A stretch of DNA of 64,000 nucleotides, taken from contig NOUX01000006.1 in the NCBI GenBank assembly GCA_002245855.1, positions 62,001-126,000 on the forward strand, given 5' to 3'. The notes beneath the pieces were generated by a model. That model was given only the letters and a program-made list of their open reading frames with translations. It was not told the DNA's origin and searched no databases. The DNA is from Sphingobacterium cellulitidis (GTDB lineage: Bacteria; Bacteroidota; Bacteroidia; Sphingobacteriales; Sphingobacteriaceae). Positions 15,611 to 22,911 of the stretch are shown here, piece after piece (positions within the stretch are counted from its first letter, which is position 1; each line of letters opens with the position of its first letter). A program made the translations under genes and the position numbers.

Positions 15611-16671
15611 GAAGCGCTTTCGGTTTTATCTTTGATGGCTAATTGGCCACATGCGGCGTCGATATCCTTTCCACGGCTACGACGGACATTGGTGATTACA
15701 CCTTGGCTGCGTAGGTAATTTGCAAATTGGTCGATTTTGTCGGCTTCTGCATTGACGAAATCTGCTAATGCAATTGGGTTATATTCGATGATATTGACTT
15801 TGCAGGGAACATTCTTGCAGAATTTTGCTAATTCTTTGGCGTCTTGGATTTCATCATTGAAATTGTTGAAGACGATATATTCGAATGTGATTGGGCTTTT
15901 AGTCTTGGCGTAGAAATACTTCAATGCTTCTGCTAATGCTGCTAATGAGTTTTGCTCATTAATAGGCATGATTTCATTTCTTTTATCATCATTTGCTGCA
16001 TGCAGGGAAAGAGCTAGGTTAAAACGAACCTCATCATCTCCCAGTTTTTTGATCATTTTGGCAATTCCGGCAGTGGATACCGTAATTCTTTTTGCAGCCA
16101 TGTTTAAGCCATCCGGAGAGGTAATACGGTCTACGGATTTCATCATGTTGCTGTAGTTCAACAAGGGTTCACCCATTCCCATATAAACAATGTTTGTTAG
16201 GGGATGTCCGTATTTTTCTTCGGCTTGTTTGGCAATCAAAACTACCTGATCATAAATCTCATCGGCATTCAGATTTCTTTTTCTATCCATATAACCCGTA
16301 GCGCAGAATTTGCAGGTTAAACTACATCCAACCTGAGAGCTCACACATGCTGTCATACGGTCATCAGCAGGGATAAGTACCCCTTCAATGACATTGTTGT
16401 CATATAAACTGAACGTACTTTTGATGGTTTTATCCGAACTGATCTGGGATTGTTTTACTTTTACGGCATTGATGGTAAAATTGGTTTTTAAGGTCTCCCG
16501 AAGAGACTTGCTCAAGTTGCTCATTTCGTCAAAATCAGTGCAGGATTTTTGCCAAAGCCATTCATAAATCTGCTTAGCGCGAAATCCCTGCTCACCCATT
16601 TCAACAAGTGAGTCTTTTAACTGAGTTAAACTCAAACTCCTGATATCTACCGTTTTTACTGCTTTTTCCAC
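15607..16671 (-). CDS. rlmN: 23S rRNA (A2503-C2)/tRNA (A37-C2) methyltransferase, GTG start
   Basis: 354 residues. A radical-SAM domain carries the CxxxCxxC motif in SLTCKFCATGY. Further motifs are NIVYMGMGEPLLNY, ITVSTAGIAKMIKKL and a C-terminal RRSRGKDIDAACGQL with the second catalytic Cys. RlmN uses SAM twice to methylate C2 of A2503 in 23S rRNA and A37 of some tRNAs. The GTG at 16671 is chosen: an ATG at 16686 exists but sits inside the TATCTTTG promoter element (16676-16683), so it would not be transcribed. The GTG then lies only 4 nt after this element. Confidence 0.93.
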   Translation of the reverse strand: MEKAVKTVDIRSLSLTQLKDSLVEMGEQGFRAKQIYEWLWQKSCTDFDEMSNLSKSLRETLKTNFTINAVKVKQSQISSDKTIKSTFSLYDNNVIEGVLIPADDRMTACVSSQVGCSLTCKFCATGYMDRKRNLNADEIYDQVVLIAKQAEEKYGHPLTNIVYMGMGEPLLNYSNMMKSVDRITSPDGLNMAAKRITVSTAGIAKMIKKLGDDEVRFNLALSLHAANDDKRNEIMPINEQNSLAALAEALKYFYAKTKSPITFEYIVFNNFNDEIQDAKELAKFCKNVPCKVNIIEYNPIALADFVNAEADKIDQFANYLRSQGVITNVRRSRGKDIDAACGQLAIKDKTESAS

Positions 16672-16675
16672 GGTA

Positions 16676-16683
16676 CAAAGATA
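16676..16683 (-). promoter_or_regulatory. -7 element of rlmN, implying a leaderless GTG start
   Basis: On the minus strand TATCTTTG is followed by TACC and then GTG. The start of transcription expected for TAnnTTTG is about 4-7 nt downstream, that is at or next to the start codon. The element overlaps the upstream ATG (16686), which decides the start codon. Confidence 0.6.
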
Positions 16684-16848
16684 CATCAAAAAATATAAGC
16701 TAGAAGTAATAAAATTCTGTTAGGTCGAATAATAGACTTACATGATAAATTTTCGTTATCAATTTGTTATCTCTTTGATGAGCTACAATTTCTATTTCTA
16801 ACTATTATTATAATTACATGGGTTTTTGTACCAGACCGGATTAATAAA

Positions 16849-17265
16849 ATGAAAATCAGTCTTTTATTTGTATTGTTTATGATTTTGTTGTGTTCTTGTA
16901 CACAACTAAAAAGGAATGCTTGTATTGGGGATTTTCAATCTACTATCAGCCAAGTTCAACCCGAATCAAAAATAGATTTTCAGCGCATGGATTGCTTTCC
17001 ATGGGATTCACTCATGTTATTGGCATCTTACCATTATTGTGGTCAAATACTGGAGGAAACGGGAGTGGTACTTCCGGAAAATCTATCTACCAACAATCCT
17101 GAAGTAGGATATCTGGTTTTCCTACAAAGGAATCAGGTTCAAAAGATCATTCGGATTAAGAAGGATCAATTGAACCTAAGTTCCTATATTCAAGCTAATG
17201 CATATTCCTCAAGTTATCTGATTTTAGATCGACAGAAATGTGATGCTTTGACTTTTAAGAATTAA
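16849..17265 (+). CDS. Small uncharacterised lipoprotein
   Basis: 138 residues with a lipoprotein signal ending LLCSC (Cys17). The mature part holds RNACIGDFQSTISQV, a FPWDSLMLLASYHYCGQIL segment and no recognised domain. It may be a surface- or periplasm-exposed lipoprotein of unknown role. Its last 11 bp overlap the convergent DUF4349 gene. Confidence 0.6.
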   Translation: MKISLLFVLFMILLCSCTQLKRNACIGDFQSTISQVQPESKIDFQRMDCFPWDSLMLLASYHYCGQILEETGVVLPENLSTNNPEVGYLVFLQRNQVQKIIRIKKDQLNLSSYIQANAYSSSYLILDRQKCDALTFKN

Positions 17266-18133
17266 TCTTTTTTGCCCTCTTGTTTTTTCTGATTTTTTGG
17301 ATGGTCAGGATAATTACTGCAGCAATAATCCAGATTGGCCATATTCCAATTACTCCTAGAACCAGTGTTTGGATCATATTCCAGCCGAAGACCAATGAAT
17401 CTTTCATTTTTACCCAAAATGAGTTGCTACCCATTGGAAGGTTTGCTTGGTATTCGAATAGATTAACTGTTAATGTGCAATAATTTACCTGGTTGCTAAG
17501 GTTTCGCATAGTTGCCTCGCTACTGTCGATATCCTCCTGCAATTGTCTGATCTGTTCTTGGATTTCAAGTAGATCCTTAACATTCTTTGCACTACTCACC
17601 ATATTTTGATAGCGTTCAAGAAAAGCTCTTTTGCTTTTTAACCTGGACTCCAAATCATAGTATTGGATAGAAACATCCTGAGCACTGATGTTTTTATCCG
17701 TAAGCTTATCTTCACCTTTCTCCAGGGCACTCAAGAAATTATCAAATGCGCTTGCTGGGATGCGGATTGTCAGGTTATAAGAAGTGAAATCGTTGTTATT
17801 ACTCGTATTTTCTTGTTCATAATAGGCATTGAATTTTTTTAATAGTGCATCTAAATTTGCCTTGCTTTGTTCTATTTTTTTGGACTCCAGGGAAATATTG
17901 CCTGAACGGATTATTTTGCTGTTATTATTTTGTTGATTTTGAATAGGTTCATTTGTCGATGCATCATTCCTATCAACATTGTTGCCTTTCAACGCTGATG
18001 GTTCTAGCATAACATTATCTACGTTGCTAGCCGCTTCCATTTGATCGGCTGAGGCCACATCTTCCTGATGGTTATTTCTGCATGATGCCATTGATAATAA
18101 CAAGAGCATTGGCCAAATAAAGATTCTTTTCAT
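17255..18133 (-). CDS. DUF4349-domain lipoprotein
   Basis: 292 residues: lipoprotein signal (SMASC), a polar linker rich in N and Q, then the DUF4349 core (about 80-240) with SGNISLESKKIEQSKANLDALLKKF, LTIRIPASAFDNFLSALE and a coiled coil (VKDLLEIQEQIRQLQEDIDSSE), and a C-terminal transmembrane helix (about 255-280) with a basic tail. It is anchored in the envelope by lipid, helix or both. The molecular role of DUF4349 is unknown. Its 3' end overlaps the convergent lipoprotein gene. Confidence 0.8.
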   Translation of the reverse strand: MKRIFIWPMLLLLSMASCRNNHQEDVASADQMEAASNVDNVMLEPSALKGNNVDRNDASTNEPIQNQQNNNSKIIRSGNISLESKKIEQSKANLDALLKKFNAYYEQENTSNNNDFTSYNLTIRIPASAFDNFLSALEKGEDKLTDKNISAQDVSIQYYDLESRLKSKRAFLERYQNMVSSAKNVKDLLEIQEQIRQLQEDIDSSEATMRNLSNQVNYCTLTVNLFEYQANLPMGSNSFWVKMKDSLVFGWNMIQTLVLGVIGIWPIWIIAAVIILTIQKIRKNKRAKKINS

Positions 18134-18180
18134 AGCTTAATTTTATTGGGGGATGCAGGAAGGTATCAAATTCCATAAAA

Positions 18181-18206
18181 AAAGAAGAACCGAGGCTCTT
18201 CTTTTA
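18181..18206 (-). terminator. Terminator of the flavin monooxygenase gene
   Basis: AAAAGAAGA (18181-18189) pairs with TCTTCTTTT (18198-18206). The preceding A run gives the U tract on the minus strand. Confidence 0.6.
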
Positions 18207-18226
18207 TTTATTAATAGTTCTTGTAT

Positions 18227-19261
18227 TTATTTCAATGCGTCTTTTACTTTTGGAATGATTTGATTTCCATAGAGTTCAATAGCCTTCATCATTTTACTAT
18301 GGTCTGGGCTACCAACATCCGTATGTGCGGAAAATCTAGTTAGACCAAAAGTTTCCTGAATTTGGAGGATCTTATCAACGGATTCATTAACATCAGCGAC
18401 GATAAGATGTCCATGGCTTGAACGGCCGTAATCGTATTGCGTTTTTTGGTATGGAGGCCATCCTCTAGAAGCTCCAATTCTATTCATCTGAGCTGAATAA
18501 TACGGATAGTACCAATCTGCGATTTCTTTAGAATTTTCTCCGAAGAAAGAGTGCATATGTACCCCGACCTGATATTTGCTCATGTCATGACCATTGTCTT
18601 TATAGGCTTGTTCGTAGATTTCAAACAAAGGTTTGAAATTTATTGGAGAGCCTCCAATGATGGCAAACATAACTGGTAGGCCCAATCTACCTGCACGGAT
18701 TACAGATTCTGTGGTTCCACCTACAGCAATCCAGATTGGTAATTTATCGTTTACGGCTCTTGGATATATGCTTTGGTTGATTAAGCTGGAGCGATGTTTT
18801 CCGGTCCAGTTTACCGTTTGAGAATTATTGATTCGAAGCAAAAGATCTAATTTCTCTTCAAACAGGGAGCTATAATCTTTCAGGTCGAATCCAAAAAGGG
18901 GGAATGATTCGATAAAAGAACCTCTTCCGGCCATAATTTCGGCCCTTCCATTCGAGATTAAATCTACGGTTGCAAAATCCTGATATAGTTTTACGGGGTC
19001 GGCGGAGCTTAATACGGATACTGCCGAGCCCAATTTAATGCGTTTTGTTACGGTTGCAGCTGCTGCTAAGACAATTTCGGGAGCTGCAACGGCATAATCA
19101 GCCCTATGATGTTCTCCCATTCCGAAGAAATCAACACCAACTTCGTCCATCAACTTAATCTCTTCGATTATTTCCTGTAGTCTTTGTTGGGGTGCTTGTA
19201 TTTTACCTGTTTGAGTATCGATTTGTAAATCCCCAAACATACCTATTCCTAATTCCATCAT
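18227..19261 (-). CDS. LLM-class flavin-dependent oxidoreductase
   Basis: 344 residues with the bacterial luciferase-like TIM barrel: LGIGMFGDLQID, EVGVDFFGMGEHHRADYAV, RIKLGSAVSVLSSADPVKLYQDFATVD and GRAEIMAGRGSF are standard motifs, and PIWIAVGGTTESVIRAGRLGLPVMFAIIGG forms part of the flavin site. It should use reduced FMN and O2; the substrate is unknown. Two adjacent ATG codons (19261 and 19258) are equally possible starts. A TACTTTTG -7 element lies at 19286-19293. Confidence 0.85.
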   Translation of the reverse strand: MMELGIGMFGDLQIDTQTGKIQAPQQRLQEIIEEIKLMDEVGVDFFGMGEHHRADYAVAAPEIVLAAAATVTKRIKLGSAVSVLSSADPVKLYQDFATVDLISNGRAEIMAGRGSFIESFPLFGFDLKDYSSLFEEKLDLLLRINNSQTVNWTGKHRSSLINQSIYPRAVNDKLPIWIAVGGTTESVIRAGRLGLPVMFAIIGGSPINFKPLFEIYEQAYKDNGHDMSKYQVGVHMHSFFGENSKEIADWYYPYYSAQMNRIGASRGWPPYQKTQYDYGRSSHGHLIVADVNESVDKILQIQETFGLTRFSAHTDVGSPDHSKMMKAIELYGNQIIPKVKDALK

Positions 19262-19285
19262 CTTTATTCTTTCTTTCTTATGCTA

Positions 19286-19293
19286 CAAAAGTA
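19286..19293 (-). promoter_or_regulatory. -7 element of the LLM oxidoreductase gene
   Basis: TACTTTTG on the minus strand fits TAnnTTTG and lies about 25 nt before the start codon. Confidence 0.45.
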
Positions 19294-19414
19294 CGGTCAA
19301 TATTGTTCTTGAAAATTGATATATGTTAAGAAGTGATTTTTTTTAAAATAAATCTGTGAAAAGTGGCTTTAAAATGGTTAAATAAATTATATTTATAAAT
19401 AAAAATAAAAACCA

Positions 19415-20104
19415 ATGATTAAAGTTTGGCGAGCGGTGTGGGACTTATTTTATCCTCAGGTATGTATGGGTTGTAAGGAAGTTCTTGTTAGTCAAGAAAA
19501 TATGCTCTGCACGAGTTGCTTGTTTCATTTGCCAGGGACAGATTTTCATTTTGATAGCAATAATGAAGCTATTCAATTGCTGAAGGGAAAGTTCAGGTTT
19601 GAATTTGCGAGTTCCATGTTGATTTTGAAGCCAGGTTCCATTGTGGAGGAATTAATTTATAATTTAAAATATAATAATCATCCGCAGGTAGGATACTTCT
19701 TGGGGCAACGGTATGGATTCCAATTAATGGAATCGCCCTATTTTAAGGGGATAGATGTTATTATTCCGATTCCATTGCACCCAAAGCGATTTCTAAAAAG
19801 AGGATATAATCAAAGTGAGGTATTTGCTCGCGGATTATCAAGAAGCTTGGGTGTTTCAGTGGATTGCACTGTCTTGAAGCGTAGGAAATATCAAAAAAGT
19901 CAGACAAAGATGACCACAGAAGAGCGAATCACTAATGTTGAGGATATATTTATCTGTAAATTCTCTGAAGAATGGAAAGACAAACGTATTTTATTGGTCG
20001 ATGATGTATTAACCACGGGGTCGACCATAACTTCTGCAGCCGAGGAATTATTAGCGACCATGCCCGACTGCAAGCTATACATCGCTAGTATAGCCCGAGC
20101 ATAA
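19415..20104 (+). CDS. ComF-family phosphoribosyltransferase-like protein
   Basis: 229 residues: an N-terminal four-Cys zinc site (CMGCKEVL and MLCTSCLF), then a type I phosphoribosyltransferase fold with DVIIPIPLHPKRFLKRGYNQSEVFARGLS and the PRPP loop RILLVDDVLTTGSTITSA. This is the ComFC architecture, which supports DNA uptake in naturally competent bacteria. The family is also common in non-competent bacteria. No other competence gene is near. It ends just before a convergent VanZ-like gene. Confidence 0.88.
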   Translation: MIKVWRAVWDLFYPQVCMGCKEVLVSQENMLCTSCLFHLPGTDFHFDSNNEAIQLLKGKFRFEFASSMLILKPGSIVEELIYNLKYNNHPQVGYFLGQRYGFQLMESPYFKGIDVIIPIPLHPKRFLKRGYNQSEVFARGLSRSLGVSVDCTVLKRRKYQKSQTKMTTEERITNVEDIFICKFSEEWKDKRILLVDDVLTTGSTITSAAEELLATMPDCKLYIASIARA

Positions 20105-20126
20105 AATATTTCAGGAAAAGATCGGA

Positions 20127-20513
20127 TTAATTATATTGGAATTTCCGATTATACAAAAGTAAATAGCTGAATAGCGCCATTCCAATTCCCACATAATCAG
20201 CAAAGATATCCCACCAATCAGCTTGACGGCTTGATGTGAAATACATTTGAGCTGCTTCAGTAAAGAAAGCAAACAGGGAAGAAACGCAAAATACAACGAT
20301 AATCGTCTTTAATTTCGTTGCTCTTCTTTTGGTATCAACAATTCTTCCGAATAGAATTAAAGTAGTTAGTAGGTAGAAACTTCCTGTGTGAACTAATTTA
20401 TCAAAACCTTCAAAAAAACCTCCCGTTGGGAAGTCATTTGCTGGCAATAACATTAGGAGCATCATAATAATGGCCCATAAGATTGCCCATGCGTAATTAA
20501 TTATCCAATTCAT
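20127..20513 (-). CDS. VanZ-like membrane protein
   Basis: 128 residues with four hydrophobic segments. The signature is LPANDFPTGGFFEGFDKLVHTGSFYLLTTLILF in the first half and FTEAAQMYFTSSRQADWWDIFADYVGIGMALF in the second, with conserved Asp/His and the R-x-x-D-x-x-D-x-x-x-N/D-x-x-G pattern. VanZ-like proteins are widespread and only the founding member is linked to teicoplanin resistance, so no resistance role is claimed. It is probably a single gene. Confidence 0.8.
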   Translation of the reverse strand: MNWIINYAWAILWAIIMMLLMLLPANDFPTGGFFEGFDKLVHTGSFYLLTTLILFGRIVDTKRRATKLKTIIVVFCVSSLFAFFTEAAQMYFTSSRQADWWDIFADYVGIGMALFSYLLLYNRKFQYN

Positions 20514-20654
20514 TGATGATAAAAATCGTATTTAAAAGTCAGATATAAAAGCTTTTATAACAATTTTTTTGGTTTTGAAAAGAATGTTTGAAAGATGGAT
20601 AAAAAATTATTCTCCTGTAAATCAGTGTGTTGTGATTAAATATTGAAAAAATAT

Positions 20655-20697
20655 AGTACTATGTATTGCAAAGTACCATCCAAAGGATATATCTTTG
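20655..20697 (+). promoter_or_regulatory. padR promoter with operator-like inverted repeat
   Basis: TATCTTTG (20690-20697) is a -7 element, and the ATG of padR follows after 7 nt. Upstream, AGTACTATG (20655-20663) and CAAAGTACC (20669-20677) form an inverted repeat with centre at 20666 (7 of 9 pairs), which covers the expected -33 position. PadR proteins commonly repress their own promoter through such AT-rich palindromes, so autoregulation is likely. Confidence 0.55.
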
Positions 20698-20704
20698 TAT
20701 TGTT

Positions 20705-21040
20705 ATGATAGCTGAAAATACACAAACCCAAATGAGGAAAGGAATACTGGAATACTGTATTCTTTCAATTATTTCTCGGGGAGAAATATATGCCTCAGAC
20801 ATTATCAGCGAATTAAAGAAAGCTGAATTGTTGGTGGTTGAGGGGACACTATATCCATTGCTTACTAGATTAAAGAACAATGGTCTATTAAGTTATAACT
20901 GGAAGGAGTCTACTTCAGGTCCGCCACGAAAATATTATGAAATCACTTTAGAGGGGATGGAGGTCTTAAAACGTTTAGATGTTACATGGAAGGAATTACT
21001 TTTTGCGGTTGAGACGTCCCTACAAAACAGAGAAATTTAA
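20705..21040 (+). CDS. PadR-family transcriptional regulator
   Basis: 111 residues from the ATG at 20705; longer frames would run through the promoter. It is a winged helix: MRKGILEYCILSIISRGEIYASDIISELKKAELLVVEGTLYPLLTRLKNNGLL is the HTH, and SGPPRKYYEITLEGMEVL the wing. The C-terminal helix is short, as in the small PadR subfamily. It likely controls the downstream PspC-domain and TonB-receptor genes (36-bp and 53-bp gaps) along with itself. Confidence 0.88.
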   Translation: MIAENTQTQMRKGILEYCILSIISRGEIYASDIISELKKAELLVVEGTLYPLLTRLKNNGLLSYNWKESTSGPPRKYYEITLEGMEVLKRLDVTWKELLFAVETSLQNREI

Positions 21041-21076
21041 CTTATACCTTAACTACACCATTAACTAAATAAAGTC

Positions 21077-22858
21077 ATGAACAAAACAATAATAATCAAT
21101 ATAAATAGTATCGTCTTTCACATTGAGGAGGATGCCTATGAAACCCTTCGGTCCTACATGATCGAGATTAAGAGACATTTTGGAAAATCAGAAGATAGCC
21201 GTGAGATCTTAGAGGATATAGAGAATCGTATTGCAGAGATGTTTTCGGAGCGTATTCAAACAGGACGCAAGGAAGTTATCAATCGTGAGGATGTTGAGCA
21301 AGTGATATCTCAAATGGGTCGTGTTAGCGATTTTGAGTTGGAGAATGGCGATGAGCCAAGAATGGAGACCGAGCCAAAAGCGGCTTTTGCAGATTATGCA
21401 GAAGGCGATGAAGCTAGACAGACACAAGAGGCGCCGGCTCAAGAACCTAGCCCTGAGCCTAACTTTACGGAGTATTTAACTTCTAAGAAGTTGATGCGCG
21501 ACATGGATGATAAGGTTTTAAGTGGTGTTTGTAGTGGTCTAGCCCATTACTTCAACATTGAGACCAAATGGGTTCGTGTAATTTTCATCTTATTCTTTTT
21601 GTTTGGTGGATCAGGCGTGTTATTGTATTTCGTGTTATGGGCTGTCATGCCAAAAGCAGTAACGCGTGCGGATAAATTAGCGATGCGTGGGGAGCAGGCG
21701 AACCTTCATAATTTCAAGAAGTCATTTGATGAAGAAATGAAAGGTATTCGTGAAAATTTTACCGGGGCCGGCGAGCATATTAGTCGAGGAGCACGTTCGG
21801 TTGGAGACTCTTTAGGATCTTTTTTCTCGATCATCGGAAAAATTTTAGCGGTATTGGTATTAATCTGGGCAGGGTTGAGTATCATAGGTATGTTTATCTT
21901 CTTTGTGTTCAACGTATTGAACATCATGGGATATCAAAATCCTATATTCTTCCCACCATTGGAGGTACTAGATCCAACATCGGCATTTTTTGCTATTCTT
22001 TCGGGAACTGTAGCGATCATTATTCCACTTCTAGCCTTGTTTTTTGTGATGTTACGGGTCGTGTTTAAAACAAGACCGATGAATAATTATGCAAGTATGA
22101 CTTTGTTGGCTACTTGGATAGTTTCTATCGTCATGATTCTGTATTTCGTAGTTGTTACTAATCAGGATTTTGTAGAAGAAAGCACAATTTCTGTTGAGAA
22201 AACACTGGATAAAAAGGATACCTATATTATTTCAGAGAATGATGTTCGTGTTATCAAGGCAACAGATGAGGACTTTATCAAGAAAAGAATCAACCAAGGG
22301 AAAGATGGATTATTGATTGGTAATTACTTAAGGAATGATATTTCAGTCTATATAGAACCAGTTGATTCCTTGAAAGCACCGTATATACAGTACAATTATA
22401 TAGCTAAGGGGGCCTCCTATGCAGCAGCATCAGCTCGGGCATCGAAAATCTCTTATCAAGTGAATCAGAATGCGGATAACTTAATGTTTGATAGTCATTT
22501 TGCATTACAGGATAAGCAATTAATTCGCGATCAACATGTTAGGATGAATGTATACCTTCCTGTGGGCACGAAGGTATTATTAAATCGAAATATGGAATGG
22601 AAAGTTCGTGATATCTGGGCACATGAATGTCATGGTAAAGAGGAATCGAAATTTTCAGAGTGGATAATGACCAAGAATGGATTGAAATGTATTCTTAAGC
22701 TAGAGGAAGAGAAGGCAAAGGAAGCTGAAGAAAAAGTGAAAGAAGCAGAGGAGAAAGCGAAGGAAGCTGAAGAGGAAGCGAAAGAAAAATTAAAAAAAGA
22801 AAATAAAGAAGCAACCACGGAAGGCGCAAAAGCGTCTTCAGAAGAGAATAACGCATAA
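21077..22858 (+). CDS. PspC-domain membrane protein with C-terminal charged coiled coil
   Basis: 593 residues. The N-terminal part (1-90) is soluble and helical. A PspC domain (about 138-195) has RDMDDKVLSGVCSGLAHYF and one helix ending LLYFVLWAVMPKA. Three to four more membrane segments follow (about 255-375), then an extracytoplasmic domain (about 380-535) and a Lys/Glu coiled coil made of a repeated KEAEEK unit (about 540-580). PspC senses or stabilises the membrane under envelope stress in other bacteria. In Bacteroidota, PadR-PspC pairs of this kind are frequent. The final repeat is low complexity and its antisense frames are not genes. Confidence 0.85.
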   Translation: MNKTIIININSIVFHIEEDAYETLRSYMIEIKRHFGKSEDSREILEDIENRIAEMFSERIQTGRKEVINREDVEQVISQMGRVSDFELENGDEPRMETEPKAAFADYAEGDEARQTQEAPAQEPSPEPNFTEYLTSKKLMRDMDDKVLSGVCSGLAHYFNIETKWVRVIFILFFLFGGSGVLLYFVLWAVMPKAVTRADKLAMRGEQANLHNFKKSFDEEMKGIRENFTGAGEHISRGARSVGDSLGSFFSIIGKILAVLVLIWAGLSIIGMFIFFVFNVLNIMGYQNPIFFPPLEVLDPTSAFFAILSGTVAIIIPLLALFFVMLRVVFKTRPMNNYASMTLLATWIVSIVMILYFVVVTNQDFVEESTISVEKTLDKKDTYIISENDVRVIKATDEDFIKKRINQGKDGLLIGNYLRNDISVYIEPVDSLKAPYIQYNYIAKGASYAAASARASKISYQVNQNADNLMFDSHFALQDKQLIRDQHVRMNVYLPVGTKVLLNRNMEWKVRDIWAHECHGKEESKFSEWIMTKNGLKCILKLEEEKAKEAEEKVKEAEEKAKEAEEEAKEKLKKENKEATTEGAKASSEENNA

Positions 22859-22911
22859 GGGCAAAAAAACAATTAAACATTTTACAAAAAACTAACTAGC
22901 GAAAAACTATA

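Noticed and set aside
14998..16671. miaE and rlmN as one RNA-modification operon
   Set aside because: They are convergent, with a hairpin between them, so they are transcribed separately.
20127..20513. VanZ-like protein as a glycopeptide resistance gene
   Set aside because: No vanA-type genes are near and VanZ-like proteins are widespread without resistance roles.
22630..22880. Long minus-strand ORFs rich in Phe, Ser and Leu
   Set aside because: They are antisense readings of the Lys/Glu repeat in the PspC protein tail and have no start context or family likeness.
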